Assembly: GCA_936440205.1 (NCBI GenBank)
Contig: OW387145.1
Location: forward strand, 12,771,396 to 12,835,395
Source of the DNA: Lepidonotus clava
Taxonomy: Eukaryota > Annelida > Polychaeta > Phyllodocida > Polynoidae
Direction of reading: 5' to 3'
DNA length: 64,000 bases
Shown: piece after piece, positions 35,866 to 52,579 of the stretch
Layout of the letters: every line of letters starts with the position of its first letter
How positions within the stretch are numbered: position 1 is the first letter of the stretch
The notes under the pieces: model-generated
The model's database searches: none
Told to the model about the DNA's origin: nothing
What the model saw: only the letters and a program-made list of their open reading frames with translations
Position numbers and translations under genes: made by a program

Positions 35866-36889
35866 TGTGACGTTCTCCGGTAAGTCGGGGTTGCCGATTC
35901 TTACAGCAGAGGAACGTGGGGATTGTTCGGGTCTCGGGGCGGACGGGGAATCCGGGCCAAGAACCGAGATGTGTTTTTAGAGTCGTGCCTCGCGCTCGAG
36001 GGGGGTTGAGCGAATCGGTCGGGAATCGGTGCTCGATGTCAAACGGAGGACTGTGGGGAAGGGAATTTGCGGTAGGGGTACGGGTCGGCCGGGGTTCGTC
36101 TCGCTCTATCTCCCAGACCAGCATTGACCCCTACCGGGCGGTCCACCCCTCGTTCCCGCTCCGTGGGGCCGTCGGGCTGACGGTCGCCTATTGTTTGGTA
36201 GCGTGGGGCCGAGCCTGCCGCGCCCTAGTCCCCGCGGACTTCATGCCTTCGTTCTGCCCTTCGTTCCTTCGTGCCATGCTGCGCCTATATTTCTCGGAAC
36301 GGTTTCGGGCCTTCGTGCCCTACTTCGGTCCTCCGTTCCCCGTTCTCGTTCCTCGGGCCGTCGGGCCCCTACCCTAAGTTTCTCTCATTTATCTCGGACT
36401 TCGACTATTTTATCCTAACTTCTGGTTAATTGCTCGGATCGGCTCATCTTAGCGGTTGTTTCAGGAAAGAAGACACGTCTGGACACAAGGAGAACTGTTA
36501 AAGAACTCTGTTTATTCGGGCCTCACCGCCCCTTTATATACCCTAGAGGTCAGCCCTGATTGGCTGCTTTCAGTCACGTGGTCTACAACTGACGTCACTT
36601 CCGGTTTACATTCTCGTTTCCGGTTTACATATCACTTCCGGTTTACATCTTTCCGGGTCTCGTTCCTTTACATATTCGTTCCTTTACACTTTCGTTCCTT
36701 TACATATTCGTACCTTTACACTTTCGTTCCTTTACATATTCGTACCTCTTTTTCGGGTTTCTTACACTTTCGTTCCTTTTACATATTCCGTTCTTTTACA
36801 CTTTCGTACATATATACACCTTTCACAATATTACCTTATTTTCTCTTATTTTGATCTCTACATGTTTGGATGAATAAGCATTCATCACA
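35866..36889 (-). mobile_element. Solo LTR of a Ty3/gypsy-type element
   Basis: On the minus strand it starts TGTGATGAATGC and ends ACGTCACA, as the LTR at 57508 does. A 4-bp target duplication GTAG flanks it (35862-35865, 36890-36893). No internal region is present, so it is a fossil left by LTR-LTR recombination. It differs clearly from the 57.5-kb LTR, so it is another insertion of the family. Confidence 0.9.
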
Positions 36890-37278
36890 GTAGTCTTGTT
36901 TAATCAGGAAAACTGAATTCCGTTTGGACGAAGTATTATTTGAAGAACACTTGTTCATATAAAAGTGCACACACGCATAACTATACTCGGTGCAACCTCA
37001 CACCTCGAATAAAGGAGCGCCAGGAACCTTGAACCAGATAGATATGTGGTGTACACCTTCTCACTGCGCTAGTTAAGACATATCTGCTAGAAGGGTGGTG
37101 GCAGACTGATAAAAACAGTTTTCATTACAAGGGTCTTAACAAGTCCTTTCCGGTGCATAGGTGGCGGTGGGAGTGAGAGGTGGTTCCCTATGTGATGAGT
37201 GCCATTACATTCCCCCAGGTGGCACCACAGAGAGATCCATTGACGTTTGTGCAGTTGATGAATATCTCTCCAAACCAG

Positions 37279-40200
37279 TAGTCCGGGAGCCAAATCCTGA
37301 AATCAGTCAAAATAAGGATTTACCCTCCGCGGTGAGCCCCCTGGATTTTCTTGATTTTTTTCATCTTATAGCATCCTAGGGACCATGAATCAAGACGGTT
37401 CCGAAGAATTTAGGTATGCGAACACTGTCTAATTACGCAATTTGTGCTTAATTAGCAAAAAATGAAAAACGCGTTATTTCTAAATTTCTCTGGAACTATG
37501 TAAGATATGATAACATGCTATATGTCATCTGAAAGGTAATTTTTTTCCTGATTTTTTGATATATTGTTTGCTATTGTCATTAATCATGGCAATGAGTAAT
37601 TAAAGAAAAACTGTTGTTTCAGTCAAAATCATTAGAACTTAAAGATCCAAGGTTAAACTTTGGAATTGATAAACCAAGTCCTAGGTATACTTAAAGGGGA
37701 TCTTTAGGCAGTTTTTAAAGAAGGTTGCATCTGATTTCATTGGAAATATAATGTAGAAATCATTTTTTGCTGATTAAATTCTAACCGACTACAGGCTCAT
37801 TTTGCACTTATATTTCAAAAGGAGAGATGATATATTGAAAATAACACAATATATCCTAAAGAGATTGGAAAAGGATTATCACTGTCTCCCTAAGCTGGTA
37901 TTTCAATGCTTTCTGAGCTATTTAGTCCATTGTATACAACATTGGAGCTGTAAAATAAGTAAACATTAGCAAGAAATATGTGTCCATGTAATTTGCAGAA
38001 AAGCTTATCTTTGTTGCCTGATCAAACTAGTATAGTCATTGATTTATTTACTCAAAATGGTATGGATGGCTCCTTATATTGCCAAAGATTCACACATTGA
38101 CAATATGCAGCAGACAATAATTATGCAGCAAACGTCTATTTACATACCCCTGTACTGACTGATCTTTAAAAAGCACGTTCCTATAGGGAGAGTGGGAGTT
38201 GTAGGCTGTAATACTCTTTTATATTCCCCCATTACTGGCCCCAATATCTAATGTTAACTCACCCTGGCAACAGGCCTGAAGCCTGGATAGACAGAGGAAT
38301 GATAAAGATGGCAGACTAGGGTTCTTATCTCCCTGTTGTGTGAGTTAACCCATTGGTAAGACACTGTACTTACAACCTAATAAAGGTTCCCTCAGAGAGA
38401 GTGGCAGGCTTAAATTTCTGCTACTTATGACTGTCTAATTATTCAATTTTATCACATAATTCCACAAGGAGCATGGGGTTCATCACTGCAGCTGGTTAGA
38501 TAAAATGATAAAGTTAACTGTTTAGACAATGTTACCTTCCAGCAGTAAAATGAAGGTAGTGGATCTTCAGAACCTTATCAGTGGTGGGGAGGTCTAGCCT
38601 TTCCCCTAAGCGACCTGAACTGGGGGATAAGGGCAGCCTCCCATGGTGCAACACACTGTAGGCCTATATATAGTGTGCCATAAACTGTGGGATTGCTGAC
38701 CACCTGCTGTACTTTTGTTAACATCCTACCACCAATCTGCCAAATTAAACTTTGTTACCCTTTTGCTACTAAAGGGTTTACAGTTCCAGGCTGTATGGGT
38801 TCATTGCTCACTAAGCTTTATACCCTTTTGTATTATAGACTAAGTATTCAGTGTTGTATTATAAGAACTGATCATAGACTGGAGGATTATTCATATATTT
38901 GAATAATGACTCCCTTAGTTTTGGGTCTCTGAGTATTTACCATATTGACCTTTCCCTTAGTATCTTACTATAAGCTGTCTCTTGCTGTTGGTTAGGGAAA
39001 TTGGATCCTTGTTCATAGCAGTTGAGAAATGAAAATGGTCAGTTATATTTTGATAAGTGAATAATATTGTTTCTGAGGTTTATATAACAGAAAGTTTGAG
39101 GTTACAATCAGAATCACAGCAATTTGTTGCTCTTGTACATTCTCCTAATACTGTATTGCCTTGGTTATGGTCCCACAGCAAGGGTGCTGTGCACATGCTG
39201 CTCAATATGATTAAACTACTAGATACTATTGGGAAACCAGTAATGGCTATACCAAAAATTTGTAATTTTGAAATAGAAAGATATATCAGGAACTTCTGTA
39301 TCAGGTTTTGATATTTGTTTGAGGTCTTGCCAATGATATTGATATGTATGAACACACACAGAGGTCTCAGTTTCTCTGGTACACTTCCTAATAAAATTGG
39401 ATATACGACAAAATCCTGTTAGTTGATAGGATGAATCTCAGTGAAGCATGACCAAAGGCTGGTCATAACTTGTATTGGTAATTTGGGAGGATTGGAAGTT
39501 TGGCTCTTAGAAATGAACTGTGACCATGATCATAATTTAATATCAAATTACTAATACCAATAACCCATATATAGAATAAAATATAAGATATCCATTTTGT
39601 GTATGGTCAAGCTAAGTTACTCATTTATATAAGCACATGGGTCTAGAATCCAAGAGTGCAATCTAGTAATTTATTAAAACCAACAATTTGGCAGAGGTAG
39701 CACACCTATCAAGTTTACAAGTTTAACAAATAGCACACTTGGTCTTTTTGCAGTTGGCATATTGATACAAGGACTCTTTTCTAAATTCAGAACCTTTGAT
39801 ATATGACAGCATACTTTTTGGGATTCATCTCTTCTTTAAAGTAGTATATCCTCAGAAATCTGGATTGGGATCAGGTAATGGGTGAGTCTACTACAAGCTA
39901 TTCTTTTCTTTATGTAAACAAGAAGTAGAGGTAACTATAAGGGGCCTTCCATTTAATAAGTACACACATTTTCAAAAATCTCAGATCCCCACCCCCCTTT
40001 GGTCATAAATATGCATTGGATTTGTACTAGAAAGTACACACATTTTCAAAGATTTCATACCTCCCTCCCCCCCTTGATGCATACAAACTTAATGCAAGGG
40101 CCCTAATAAGATGGTTTGTAATAAAACTGAAACATTATCATGGTATTATGCTGAGGAAAGAAATCTTACTCAAACCATAGTTCTATTGTGACACATCTTT

Positions 40201-40888
40201 CACTGTGATCCAAAATGCTCTCCAAACAGCTACCATATTATATGCATGTGCCCAAATGGCTGTGAAAGCACTGAAATACCAGCCTAGGGAGACAGTGATT
40301 ATCATTTCCACATCTCTTTAGGATGTATTGTGTTATTTTCATGATATCATCTCTCCTTTTGAAATATAAGTGCAAAATGAGCCTGTAGTCGGTTAGAATT
40401 TAATCAGCAAAAAATGATTTCTACATTATATTTCCAATAAAATCAGATGCAACCTTCATTAAAAACTGCCTAAAGATCCCCTTTAAGTATACCTAGGACT
40501 TGGTTTATCAATTCCAGAGTTTAACCTTGGATCTTTAAGTTCTAATGATTTTGACTGAAACAACAGTTTTTCTTTAATTACTCAATGCCATGATTAATGA
40601 CAATAGCAAACAATATATCAAAAAATCAGGAAAAAAATTACCTTTCAGATGACATATAGCATGTTATCATATCTTACATAGTTCCAGAGAAATTTAGAAA
40701 TAACGCGTTTTTCATTTTTTGCTAATTAAGCACAAATCGCGTAATTAGACAATGTTCGCATACCTAAATTCTTCGGAACCATCTTGATTCATGGTTCCTA
40801 GGATGCTATAAGATGAAAAAAATCAAGAAAATCCAGGGGGCTCACCGCGGAGGGTAAATCAGGGTTTTCAGGTTTGGCTCCCGGACTA
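37279..40888. mobile_element. 3.6-kb DNA element with inverted repeats over 600 bp
   Basis: The left arm (37279 to about 37930) and right arm (about 40263-40888) are inverse copies beginning TAGTCCGGGAGCCAAA. CAG on both outer sides may be a 3-bp target duplication. The centre has no transposase-like ORF and holds a nested MITE. A single diverged arm recurs at 56830-57080. Confidence 0.85.
39941..40103. mobile_element. GGGGCCTTCCATT MITE, duplication TAA
   Basis: Ends GGGGCCTTCCATTTAATAAG and AATGCAAGGGCCC; TAA on both sides. The 3-bp TWA target fits PIF/Harbinger-type movers. Confidence 0.8.
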
Positions 40889-41040
40889 CAGGGGCAATTC
40901 CAGATATTTTCGAAGGAGGGGGGCACCCTATTGTAAAATTTTCCGTTGGATCCTCCAGACCAAAGAATTTTACATTAAAAAAGTTAATATTTGTCAAAAA
41001 GTAGGGGGGGGGGGAGGGGGCTCTCCCCTTGCGTCCGCTC
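40889..41040. mobile_element. Partial CAGGGGCAATTCCAG MITE
   Basis: Begins at the outer edge of the 3.6-kb element and shares ATTTTACATTAAAAAAGTT and the poly-G runs of the CAG family. The right end is not clear. Confidence 0.6.
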
Positions 41041-41157
41041 TAAGGCCCAATATTTGAAAACACCTAAACCTTAAATTTCCGACTGATTTAAGGTGGTTGC
41101 TAGGGAGTTCAAGCTGATTTAAGGCCTGGCCTTAAATTAGGCCCAAAACTTAAGGTT

Positions 41158-41692
41158 AGCCATATTTCGAAACACCTTAGATCAAGTTTAAGGTGAATTC
41201 TTTAAGGTAGGTCGGGAGGTACCTTAAACTTTAAGGAACTGATCTAATTCTTATATTTCTATCAATCCACCCATATTTCCCCTTTTATTCATTTATAAAT
41301 ATGTCAAATAAGGATATATTTTCGTAATAATGACGAAATAATTAATGTAATCCATGATAAAACTAAGGACTATTTTGTGTCATTCTCCGCGGATGTTTAC
41401 ATGAGTTTTACATCAACGTCGTTGTCATGGTATTGACGACGTGATAACGACGTCGTCAACAACGTAAACAACATTGGCGATCTAAACTTTTACATATCTC
41501 ACTCAGTTCCTCATGGATTTTCACAATTATTTTTTTGATTTGAAGAGGAAAATGTATTTTCTTACGTTGAGGATAGTTTAAATAGTGACAATTTTGCTCT
41601 AGATGTTACAAACAGCCAAATTATTGTCAAATCGTAAGGATATAAACTCACCTTAAACTTTTAAGGTCTCAAGGTGTTTCGAAATATCCATG
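41158..41692. mobile_element. MITE with ATATTTCGAAACACCTT ends
   Basis: Left CATATTTCGAAACACCTTAG, right AAGGTGTTTCGAAATATCCA, plus inner AGTTTAAGGTG arms. A decayed second left end lies near 41050. Confidence 0.78.
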
Positions 41693-43829
41693 GTTTCTTG
41701 AGCAAAAGTTCAAACTGAGCAAAAGTTCAAATCGGGACTTGGAATCCGGGGCCAGATGTTTAAGGTGGTGGTAATGTTCATATACCCCAATAATCAACTT
41801 TTGTGTTGTCGGTTGACTTAACTTCTTTGTTAGCCAATTAGGATTCAGTATACGACAACTTTGGGATATTACTGGGCCGGCTTACCAAAAATAGGTTTGT
41901 TTTGTCCACCAGCCTAGCTGGGGCCTCTATCAACAATCAACTTACAGTGGCTGCCTGACTAAACTATTCATGGTCATTGTCATGTGGATACCCACATTGA
42001 TCAGATGTTCTCCCCGACCAGTTATTATGGGCCGGTTACCCGCCACCACGAGTACCGCGTAGACGTCTACACGTGACCGGACCATTCTAAGAAGAGAGTA
42101 GCATGTAGACCTAAAACGTTATCAAGGAGGGGTGTGGGGATGGGGGGATGTGAACTTTAGCTAGAAATGCGAAAAATACCGCATGCCCACTGGAAAACTG
42201 GGTATCCTCGTGATCCTTGTCACATATTCTACCCAAATATCATAAAAAGAATCGTGAAAATCGGTCATTTCTGCGAAAAATGACGCAAATTCGTGGGGGC
42301 TTTACCCTCCCGTACTCGCCGACCGGATATAAATATAAAATGTCCGGCCCATCAGAAGCGACAGCTACTAAAGAAATGTCGAATGTTAACTTGTTATTCA
42401 ACAGGCCAGAGACGTTTGGATCAGCTGTCCTACCCCCAATTGTTACTGTGAACAGTGGTTTGCACCTAGTTGTCTGCAGCATTTGTCCAGTACCCTTTTT
42501 AGAGTGAGATCTCCTATAAATCCTTCACATATATGGTACACTTTGGTGGTTAACACATAATTGGACCAATTTTAAGCATTATGCTGCAGAACTCATTTTA
42601 TACAGTTTCAGCAATGCACGCATTACTTGACCATACTGACTTTAGAAACTGAATGTGCTGATGACAGCCATATATGTAGTCAATCAAACGTTGGATACTA
42701 TGTCGCTAGCTAACAGGCTATGATACTGTTTGAAACAGGCTTTGATACTTTTTGAGTTTTGCATACAAGAAGGATATGCATATGTTGAGGTTTGATAAGT
42801 TCAAGTCAAATTGTGTTTTTCTCAGCAAAACCGCATTAAATCAATTTGTTAATGTGACTTTATCTGGGGATTAAACTTGAGCAAAGATAAACTACGATGT
42901 TACGATTATGAAAAAAAAGGCATGGCAAAAGAATTCATCCAGACTGATCTGGATCCTTTCCAACCCCGACACGAATTTTATAAGATATTATATGATCATT
43001 AACTTGAATTTAGAAGTAAATTTTGCATGGCCTTTTGTCACTGCGCTGTGTTTCCCCCCATCAAGTTGTTATGCCTCAACTGCATAATTATGGTCTGAAC
43101 GTTCTTCCTCAGTTAGTTGGGGAATTCTCATTAGAACATGGGTTTTTGGTTTAGGATTTCATTAAGCACCCAATAATAAAAATTTGCAAACAACTGTCTT
43201 CAAAACGCTGAATCTGCAATAATAGCCAGCGGTCTGCATCACCTTTTCATACACCATCTTTTTATGTTGCCATTTAAATATATGAACTAAACGCAGGGCT
43301 CAAGCCTAGTTGTATATCCTTACCGTATGCTGCTAAAACTGATAAAAAGAAATCCTTCATCTTGAGTACAGATATAAATAAGATTAAAACTATTGAGTAC
43401 TGTATCCGACTTTTTGAATAAAGGTTTATATTGACGTCGTTCTTATTTCCATTTATTTTGTATTACTACATGCAAGCTAAGAGGCGGATATTATATTTAT
43501 TTTGGTTAAGACCTGTCAAACTAACACAAGAAGTTGGTTTTAAATGGAGATTTTTTTTCTTGGAAATTGGTCTGACATGTTTCAACCGGTTAATCCATGA
43601 AAACAGATTTTTCCTGGTGTGTTTACTTGCAGATGTTACCTGATTTTACACTGAGGACTTTTTCTTTATTTGCCTTTAAGATAATTCATGATTAAGGTTT
43701 ATGAAACAAGCATGCATAGTTATATTTCATGTCCGTAGTTTGAAACCAGAGTTAACATTGAACTTGAATTTGGTATCTAAAGATTACCATACCGTTTCTT
43801 AAGAATTAATTCTCCTTCATTACTTGTAT
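41693..43829. other. Stretch without a recognised gene
   Basis: ORFs at 42217-42507 and 43431-43643 show no family features. No repeat ends were seen. Confidence 0.4.
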
Positions 43830-44000
43830 TACACTGTACAACTTGAGCTGCCATATCAACGCAATGTGATGAGATCACAGACAATTTGCATACAGGAGTG
43901 ATATGATTGTTTGAACTTGGCAATCTATAGGTTTACGCATATAATATGTTTTAACATGATTTCATTTCTCATCTGTGCGAATTGGCTGAGACATCCTCAT
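43830..44000. repeat. Relic similar to 4055-4250
   Basis: Shares ACTTGAGCTGCCATATCA, GTGATATGATTGTTTGAAC and ATGATTTCATTTCTCA with the left-end region of the window. Confidence 0.6.
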
Positions 44001-44003
44001 ATC

Positions 44004-44233
44004 GGAGGGGGTGAGGTAGTCTAGTGGTTAGTGTGTTGGCATAGCACGCAGCCGGCCGGAGTTCAATCCCCAATGCTGCCTGCTAGCTATATATACTACC
44101 TTACCTTGCTGCCGTTCTCATCCCCATAGATTCAGTCATACCAACTGGTACAAAGAAAAACTGGAGCTGGTCTTAATATAGCCGAACAATTGCTGAGTAG
44201 ACCTTAAACTTCAACATATCATCATCATCCTCA
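44004..44233 (+). repeat. tRNA-derived SINE, plus strand
   Basis: A box TAGTCTAGTGG (44017-44027) and B box GAGTTCAATCC (44059-44069) at tRNA spacing, a 150-base body and an (ATC)n tail ending near 44233. Confidence 0.8.
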
Positions 44234-44359
44234 TATCGGTCCTATATTACAGCATATCGTGCGATGCCTACTTAGTATTACAGTCGACTCTTGATTCAAC
44301 GGACATGGACGGGACCAAGAGATTTGTCCGTTAAAGGGTGATGTCCGCCTAACTAAGAG

Positions 44360-44530
44360 CAGGGGCGGATCCAGGAATTCAAGAAAGGGGGGGGGGGGGG
44401 GAGGCGCCTATATTAAAAAAGTCCCGGCACCCACTCCGGGGGCAATAGTTTTACATTAAAAAAATCTAAATTTGGCCAAAATAGGGGCGGGCGGGTGCCC
44501 CATGCGGCTCCCTCCCTAAATCCGTCCCTG
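44360..44530. mobile_element. CAGGGGCGGATCCAG MITE with 5-bp duplication AAGAG
   Basis: Ends CAGGGGCGGATCCAGG and AAATCCGTCCCTG. AAGAG at 44355-44359 and 44531-44535. Nested in the pogo-like element. Confidence 0.85.
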
Positions 44531-44589
44531 AAGAGAGACATACCAGAGGTGGACACAACTGCGTGATTATAATATAAATAAGATATGCT

Positions 44590-45312
44590 TTGATGGGAGG
44601 TTGGGAGGGGTGTGGAGTGGATAGGAGGCGACTGACAAGACTTCTGCCTTTAATTTGATAGGTTGGGAGGGGTGTGGAGAAGACAAATAATAACTTACAG
44701 GACTTTTGCCTTTGATGGAAAGTCTGTAGGGGTGCAGAGTGGATAGGAAGCAACTCACAGGACCGCTCCCTTTGTTTTGAGACCGGCAGGGGCATGGAGT
44801 AGATAGGAGGCGACTGACGGGACTTCTCTCTTTGGTGGAAGGCCGGGAGAGGTGTGGAGTGGACAGTGGGTGATTGACAGGACTTCTCCCTTTGAGGGGA
44901 GGCCGGGAGAGTGTGGAGGGGACAGGGGTGACTGACAGGACTTCTTTCTTTGAGGGGAGGCCGGGAGAAGTGTGGAGTGGACAGTGGGTGACTGACATGA
45001 CTTCTCCCTTTGATTGGAGGCCGGGAGAGGTGTGGAGGGGACAGGGGTGACTGACAGGACTTCTCTCTTTGAGGGGAGGCCGGGAGAGGTGTGGAGTGGA
45101 CAGTGGGTGACTAACAGGACTTCTCCCTTTGAGGGGAGGCCGGGAGAGGTGTGGAGGGGACAGGGGTGACTGACAGGACTTCTCTCTCTGGTGGGAGGCC
45201 GGGAGAGGTGTGGAGTGGACAGTGGGTGACTAACAGGACTACTCCCTTTGCGGAGAGGCCGGGAGAGGTGTGGAGTGGGCAGGGGGTGATTGACAGGACT
45301 TCTCCCTTTGAT
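44590..45312. repeat. Minisatellite, unit about 58-60 bp, about 12 copies
   Basis: Units around GGAGGCCGGGAGAGGTGTGG and GACTGACAGGACTTCTC. Left copies are more diverged than right ones. The unit length lets long minus-strand ORFs appear (44567-45423), but these are frame artefacts. Confidence 0.93.
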
Positions 45313-45968
45313 GATATACAGCCACTGGCCCAGGACACAGTAGACTTGGCAACAGAGCATCAGCTCACCAGTTAATGAGATGGGAATTAAGGCACGCATT
45401 TTGAGATGATGTTGAGTGATCATGATTTATCAAACACTTAAAAAAAAAGAAAAAAAGAAAACAAATGGGAGATTTAGGGGTACAACCCCCAATATGTAGG
45501 CCCTATACATCTTGAACAAAAAAGTAATCTTTATAAAATTAAGATTAACTTCATTCTTATTGAGACTGTCCGTTCATTGAAAGTAAAATCTCCATTTGGG
45601 ACACAATAGTTTGTACGTTGTCCGTAGAACCGAGATGTCCGTTTAACTCAGAGTATCCTACACTAGATTATAGAGTAGTTTGGCCGGGACATTGTTTTTT
45701 GTCCGTTTAAAGGTGATGTCCGTTAAACTAAGCGTCCGTTAAACCAAGAGTCCACTGTAATTGTAATCGTTGCATTTGCAATCACTAGCAAATTGCGAGT
45801 AAGCAACGTGACTGCCAAGTGCACAGGCATACGCTAAAGGATTGCCCAGGTTGAACAATATCTTTACATTAGTGGTTTTTACGGAAGAATTCCCTTCATT
45901 TTCCCCGGGAAATTTGTGTTTTTTAAATGTACATTCTGCAAGAAATCCATCAAGGAATCCCCCCCCCC

Positions 45969-46037
45969 CAAAAAAAAAAAACCAAAAAAAAAACAAAAAA
46001 AAAACTAAAAAAAAACGAAAAAAAAACAAAAAAACAC
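45969..46037 (+). repeat. A-rich tandem (AAAAAAAAAC-like)
   Basis: Runs of 8-12 A separated by C, CC or CT, after a poly-C tract, just before exon 1 of gene 2. Confidence 0.9.
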
Positions 46038-46133
46038 GCCCCCTCCACCCCTTTCCAAATCTCTTCATCCACCAATGCCTGTCTCTAAATAATAAACTTT
46101 AAATAATTGTGTCATCTCCACCCCAGGTAAACC

Positions 46134-50791
<4,658 letters not shown>

Positions 50792-50921
50792 ATGGCATAT
50801 ATATAGAGGACTGCAAGAATAGGAATGACCCATCTGTCTCAGCAGTATGAACAAATAAGATACACGTTCGTCGGCATATTTAATGTGTCTTGAATAGAAA
50901 ATAGATCTTGTACGTGCTTCA

Positions 50922-50927
50922 AATAAA
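50922..50927 (+). terminator. AATAAA signal of gene 2
   Basis: Hexamer 131 bases after the stop codon, in a suitable place for 3' end formation. Confidence 0.6.
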
Positions 50928-50996
50928 GTTTAACAGTTATTTGGCTTTTATAGTTACTCATTTATTCATACGACAGGCAACGTAATCGCATCCATG

Positions 50997-51580
50997 CTGG
51001 AGGGCGTTCCAGAGCTTTTTTACGGACGTTCGTATACCAAATTGACCCTATACGAATGGTTTAATTGTCCAGAGACAAAATATGAATTATTTTATGTGTT
51101 CAGAGGATATTTACGACCATATGTATACATGTACGACCATTCGTATACAGTAATTTTCGTGGATATTTATGATAGGTAATGGGGGTCAACGTAATTCCAT
51201 TTTCTCCATAGGAGCCAATGTTAAACAGGGTCGTATGATCAGACATAAAAGGATTATATCATTGTTTTATGAAGATGACAATTTGTGTATTGTATACTTG
51301 TACACTCATTTTCGTATATTCACATTCGTAAACCTTCAACCAGCTCCACCTTGATGTGAAATATATCGAATGATGTATTATAATGATATGTATGACATGT
51401 TTTGACATGTTTTGACATGTTATTTACGACTGGTCGTTTATATTTACGAATATGTTTCAATACTATACGATACGAAATTGTGAAGTCTTTGGACACACTT
51501 TGCTGGAATAGTCGTAAATTTCTATTCGTATATGGGGTATGTATTTGTGAGTTGTAAAAATCCTCTGGAACGCCCTCCAG
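50997..51580. mobile_element. MITE with CTGGAGGGCGTTCCAGAG ends
   Basis: Left CTGGAGGGCGTTCCAGAG, right CTCTGGAACGCCCTCCAG. The interior has many TTCGTATA/TACGACCAT words. 584 bp, right after gene 2. Confidence 0.88.
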
Positions 51581-51800
51581 CTGGTCTTCTAGTGTAAGTA
51601 TACATATAGCTATATTTACAAAAACTGAATACTAAGACCATCGTGGACGCCATTACTCTGGTTGTGATTCACACTCCATGGATTCCCTTTATCTATTGTG
51701 ACCATTCTCACCAGCAGCCACCCCTTTTATCCAGCCGCAATGTTTACAAACAAGCTTTTTATGAAAGATATCAAGTAACTTCTGAGATGAGTATAGACTA

Positions 51801-52013
51801 AAGCCTATATTCCACATTCCAATTTTGCTGCCGACTTTAATGATCAACAAGGGGAATAAAGGTTTAGTAGTGACATGTTACATATCATTAGAAAGGTTTT
51901 ATGATTCCCTTTCAAATGCTGTATAGGATGTATGGTTCCATGCAGTATTTCTATTGAAAATCAAACAAATACAAAACCTGCAGCATAAAAATTGTCCTGT
52001 AGAATCCAGGCTT
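51801..52013. mobile_element. TA-flanked MITE, copy 2
   Basis: TA, AAGCCTATATTCCAC ... GTAGAATCCAGGCTT, TA. Same family as 27751-27963. Confidence 0.72.
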
Positions 52014-52296
52014 TAGGCAGCAAGCTGCCGACGCTAAGGGTGGTTGTAGCCGACAGATAAAACTGCTAATTCTTGTATCCTGTGGGGACCAGCCTAAAAG
52101 ACTTGAGATAGAAAAACAAGAGGAATCTTGAGTATGAACACCGAGATCTTTGTAATGGATATTAGGTGTTTCCCTCTACGTTACCATTATAGTAATTATT
52201 GACCTTTTAATATCTTCTGGGAAACGAGGGTCACTCCTATATTACCTTAAGGGTTTAACAAAGACAACACTAGACTCTGGTCAACATAAATCTATT

Positions 52297-52302
52297 TTTA
52301 TT
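52297..52302 (-). terminator. AATAAA overlapping the stop of the methyltransferase gene
   Basis: The minus-strand reading AAATAAA includes the TAA stop. A weaker ATTAAA lies at about 52206 and could serve instead. Confidence 0.4.
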
Positions 52303-52579
52303 TAAAATTGGAGTTAACAAGATATAGTTCAATACATTGTGTTGTAACGACTTGCCTGATGACAAATTTACAATGCATATTGAAATTATAGTGCCATTTC
52401 CTAAATCCCTGATCTTCTAATAGTTTTATAAGATAATATACTGATGTTGTTCGATCTTTTCCCCTGTGTATCTCCAATCCTATCTGTTTTACCCTTTTCA
52501 GGGCGCCTGAACTAACCATATTAGGGATCACTTTCCATTCAGCATATTCAATGTCAAACTTCAGGTAGTCAATCACCGC
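52298..52579 (-). CDS. Methyltransferase gene last exon
   Basis: 282 nt, acceptor TTTGCAG. Encodes AVIDYLKFDIEYAEW..., the most conserved block of the family, and stops at TAA (52298-52300). An AATAAA on the minus strand (52302-52297) overlaps the stop. Confidence 0.88.
   Translation of the reverse strand, partial: AVIDYLKFDIEYAEWKVIPNMVSSGALKRVKQIGLEIHRGKDRTTSVYYLIKLLEDQGFRKWHYNFNMHCKFVIRQVVTTQCIELYLVNSNFK

Larger units (their letters stand above)
44281..45757. mobile_element. Pogo/Tigger-like non-autonomous element
   Basis: Ends CAGTCGACTCTTGATTCAAC and GTTAAACCAAGAGTCCACTG between TA dinucleotides (44279-44280, 45758-45759). GTCCGTTAAA words recur near both ends. The interior is a nested CAG MITE, a minisatellite and no transposase. 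Confidence 0.82.

Noticed and set aside
35916-36854. ORFs of 132-153 codons
   Set aside because: They are chance readings through the solo LTR, mostly on the strand opposite to the element.
37279-40888. Possible relation of the long-armed element to a Polinton-like element
   Set aside because: It is only 3.6 kb, has no recognisable coding core and its ends do not match well enough; kept as an unclassified DNA element.
44567-45423. Minus-strand ORFs of up to 222 codons with a repeated S-P-V-S-H-P-L-S-T-P pattern
   Set aside because: They are readings through a 58-60-bp minisatellite; several frames are open at once and the repeat is not a multiple of three throughout.
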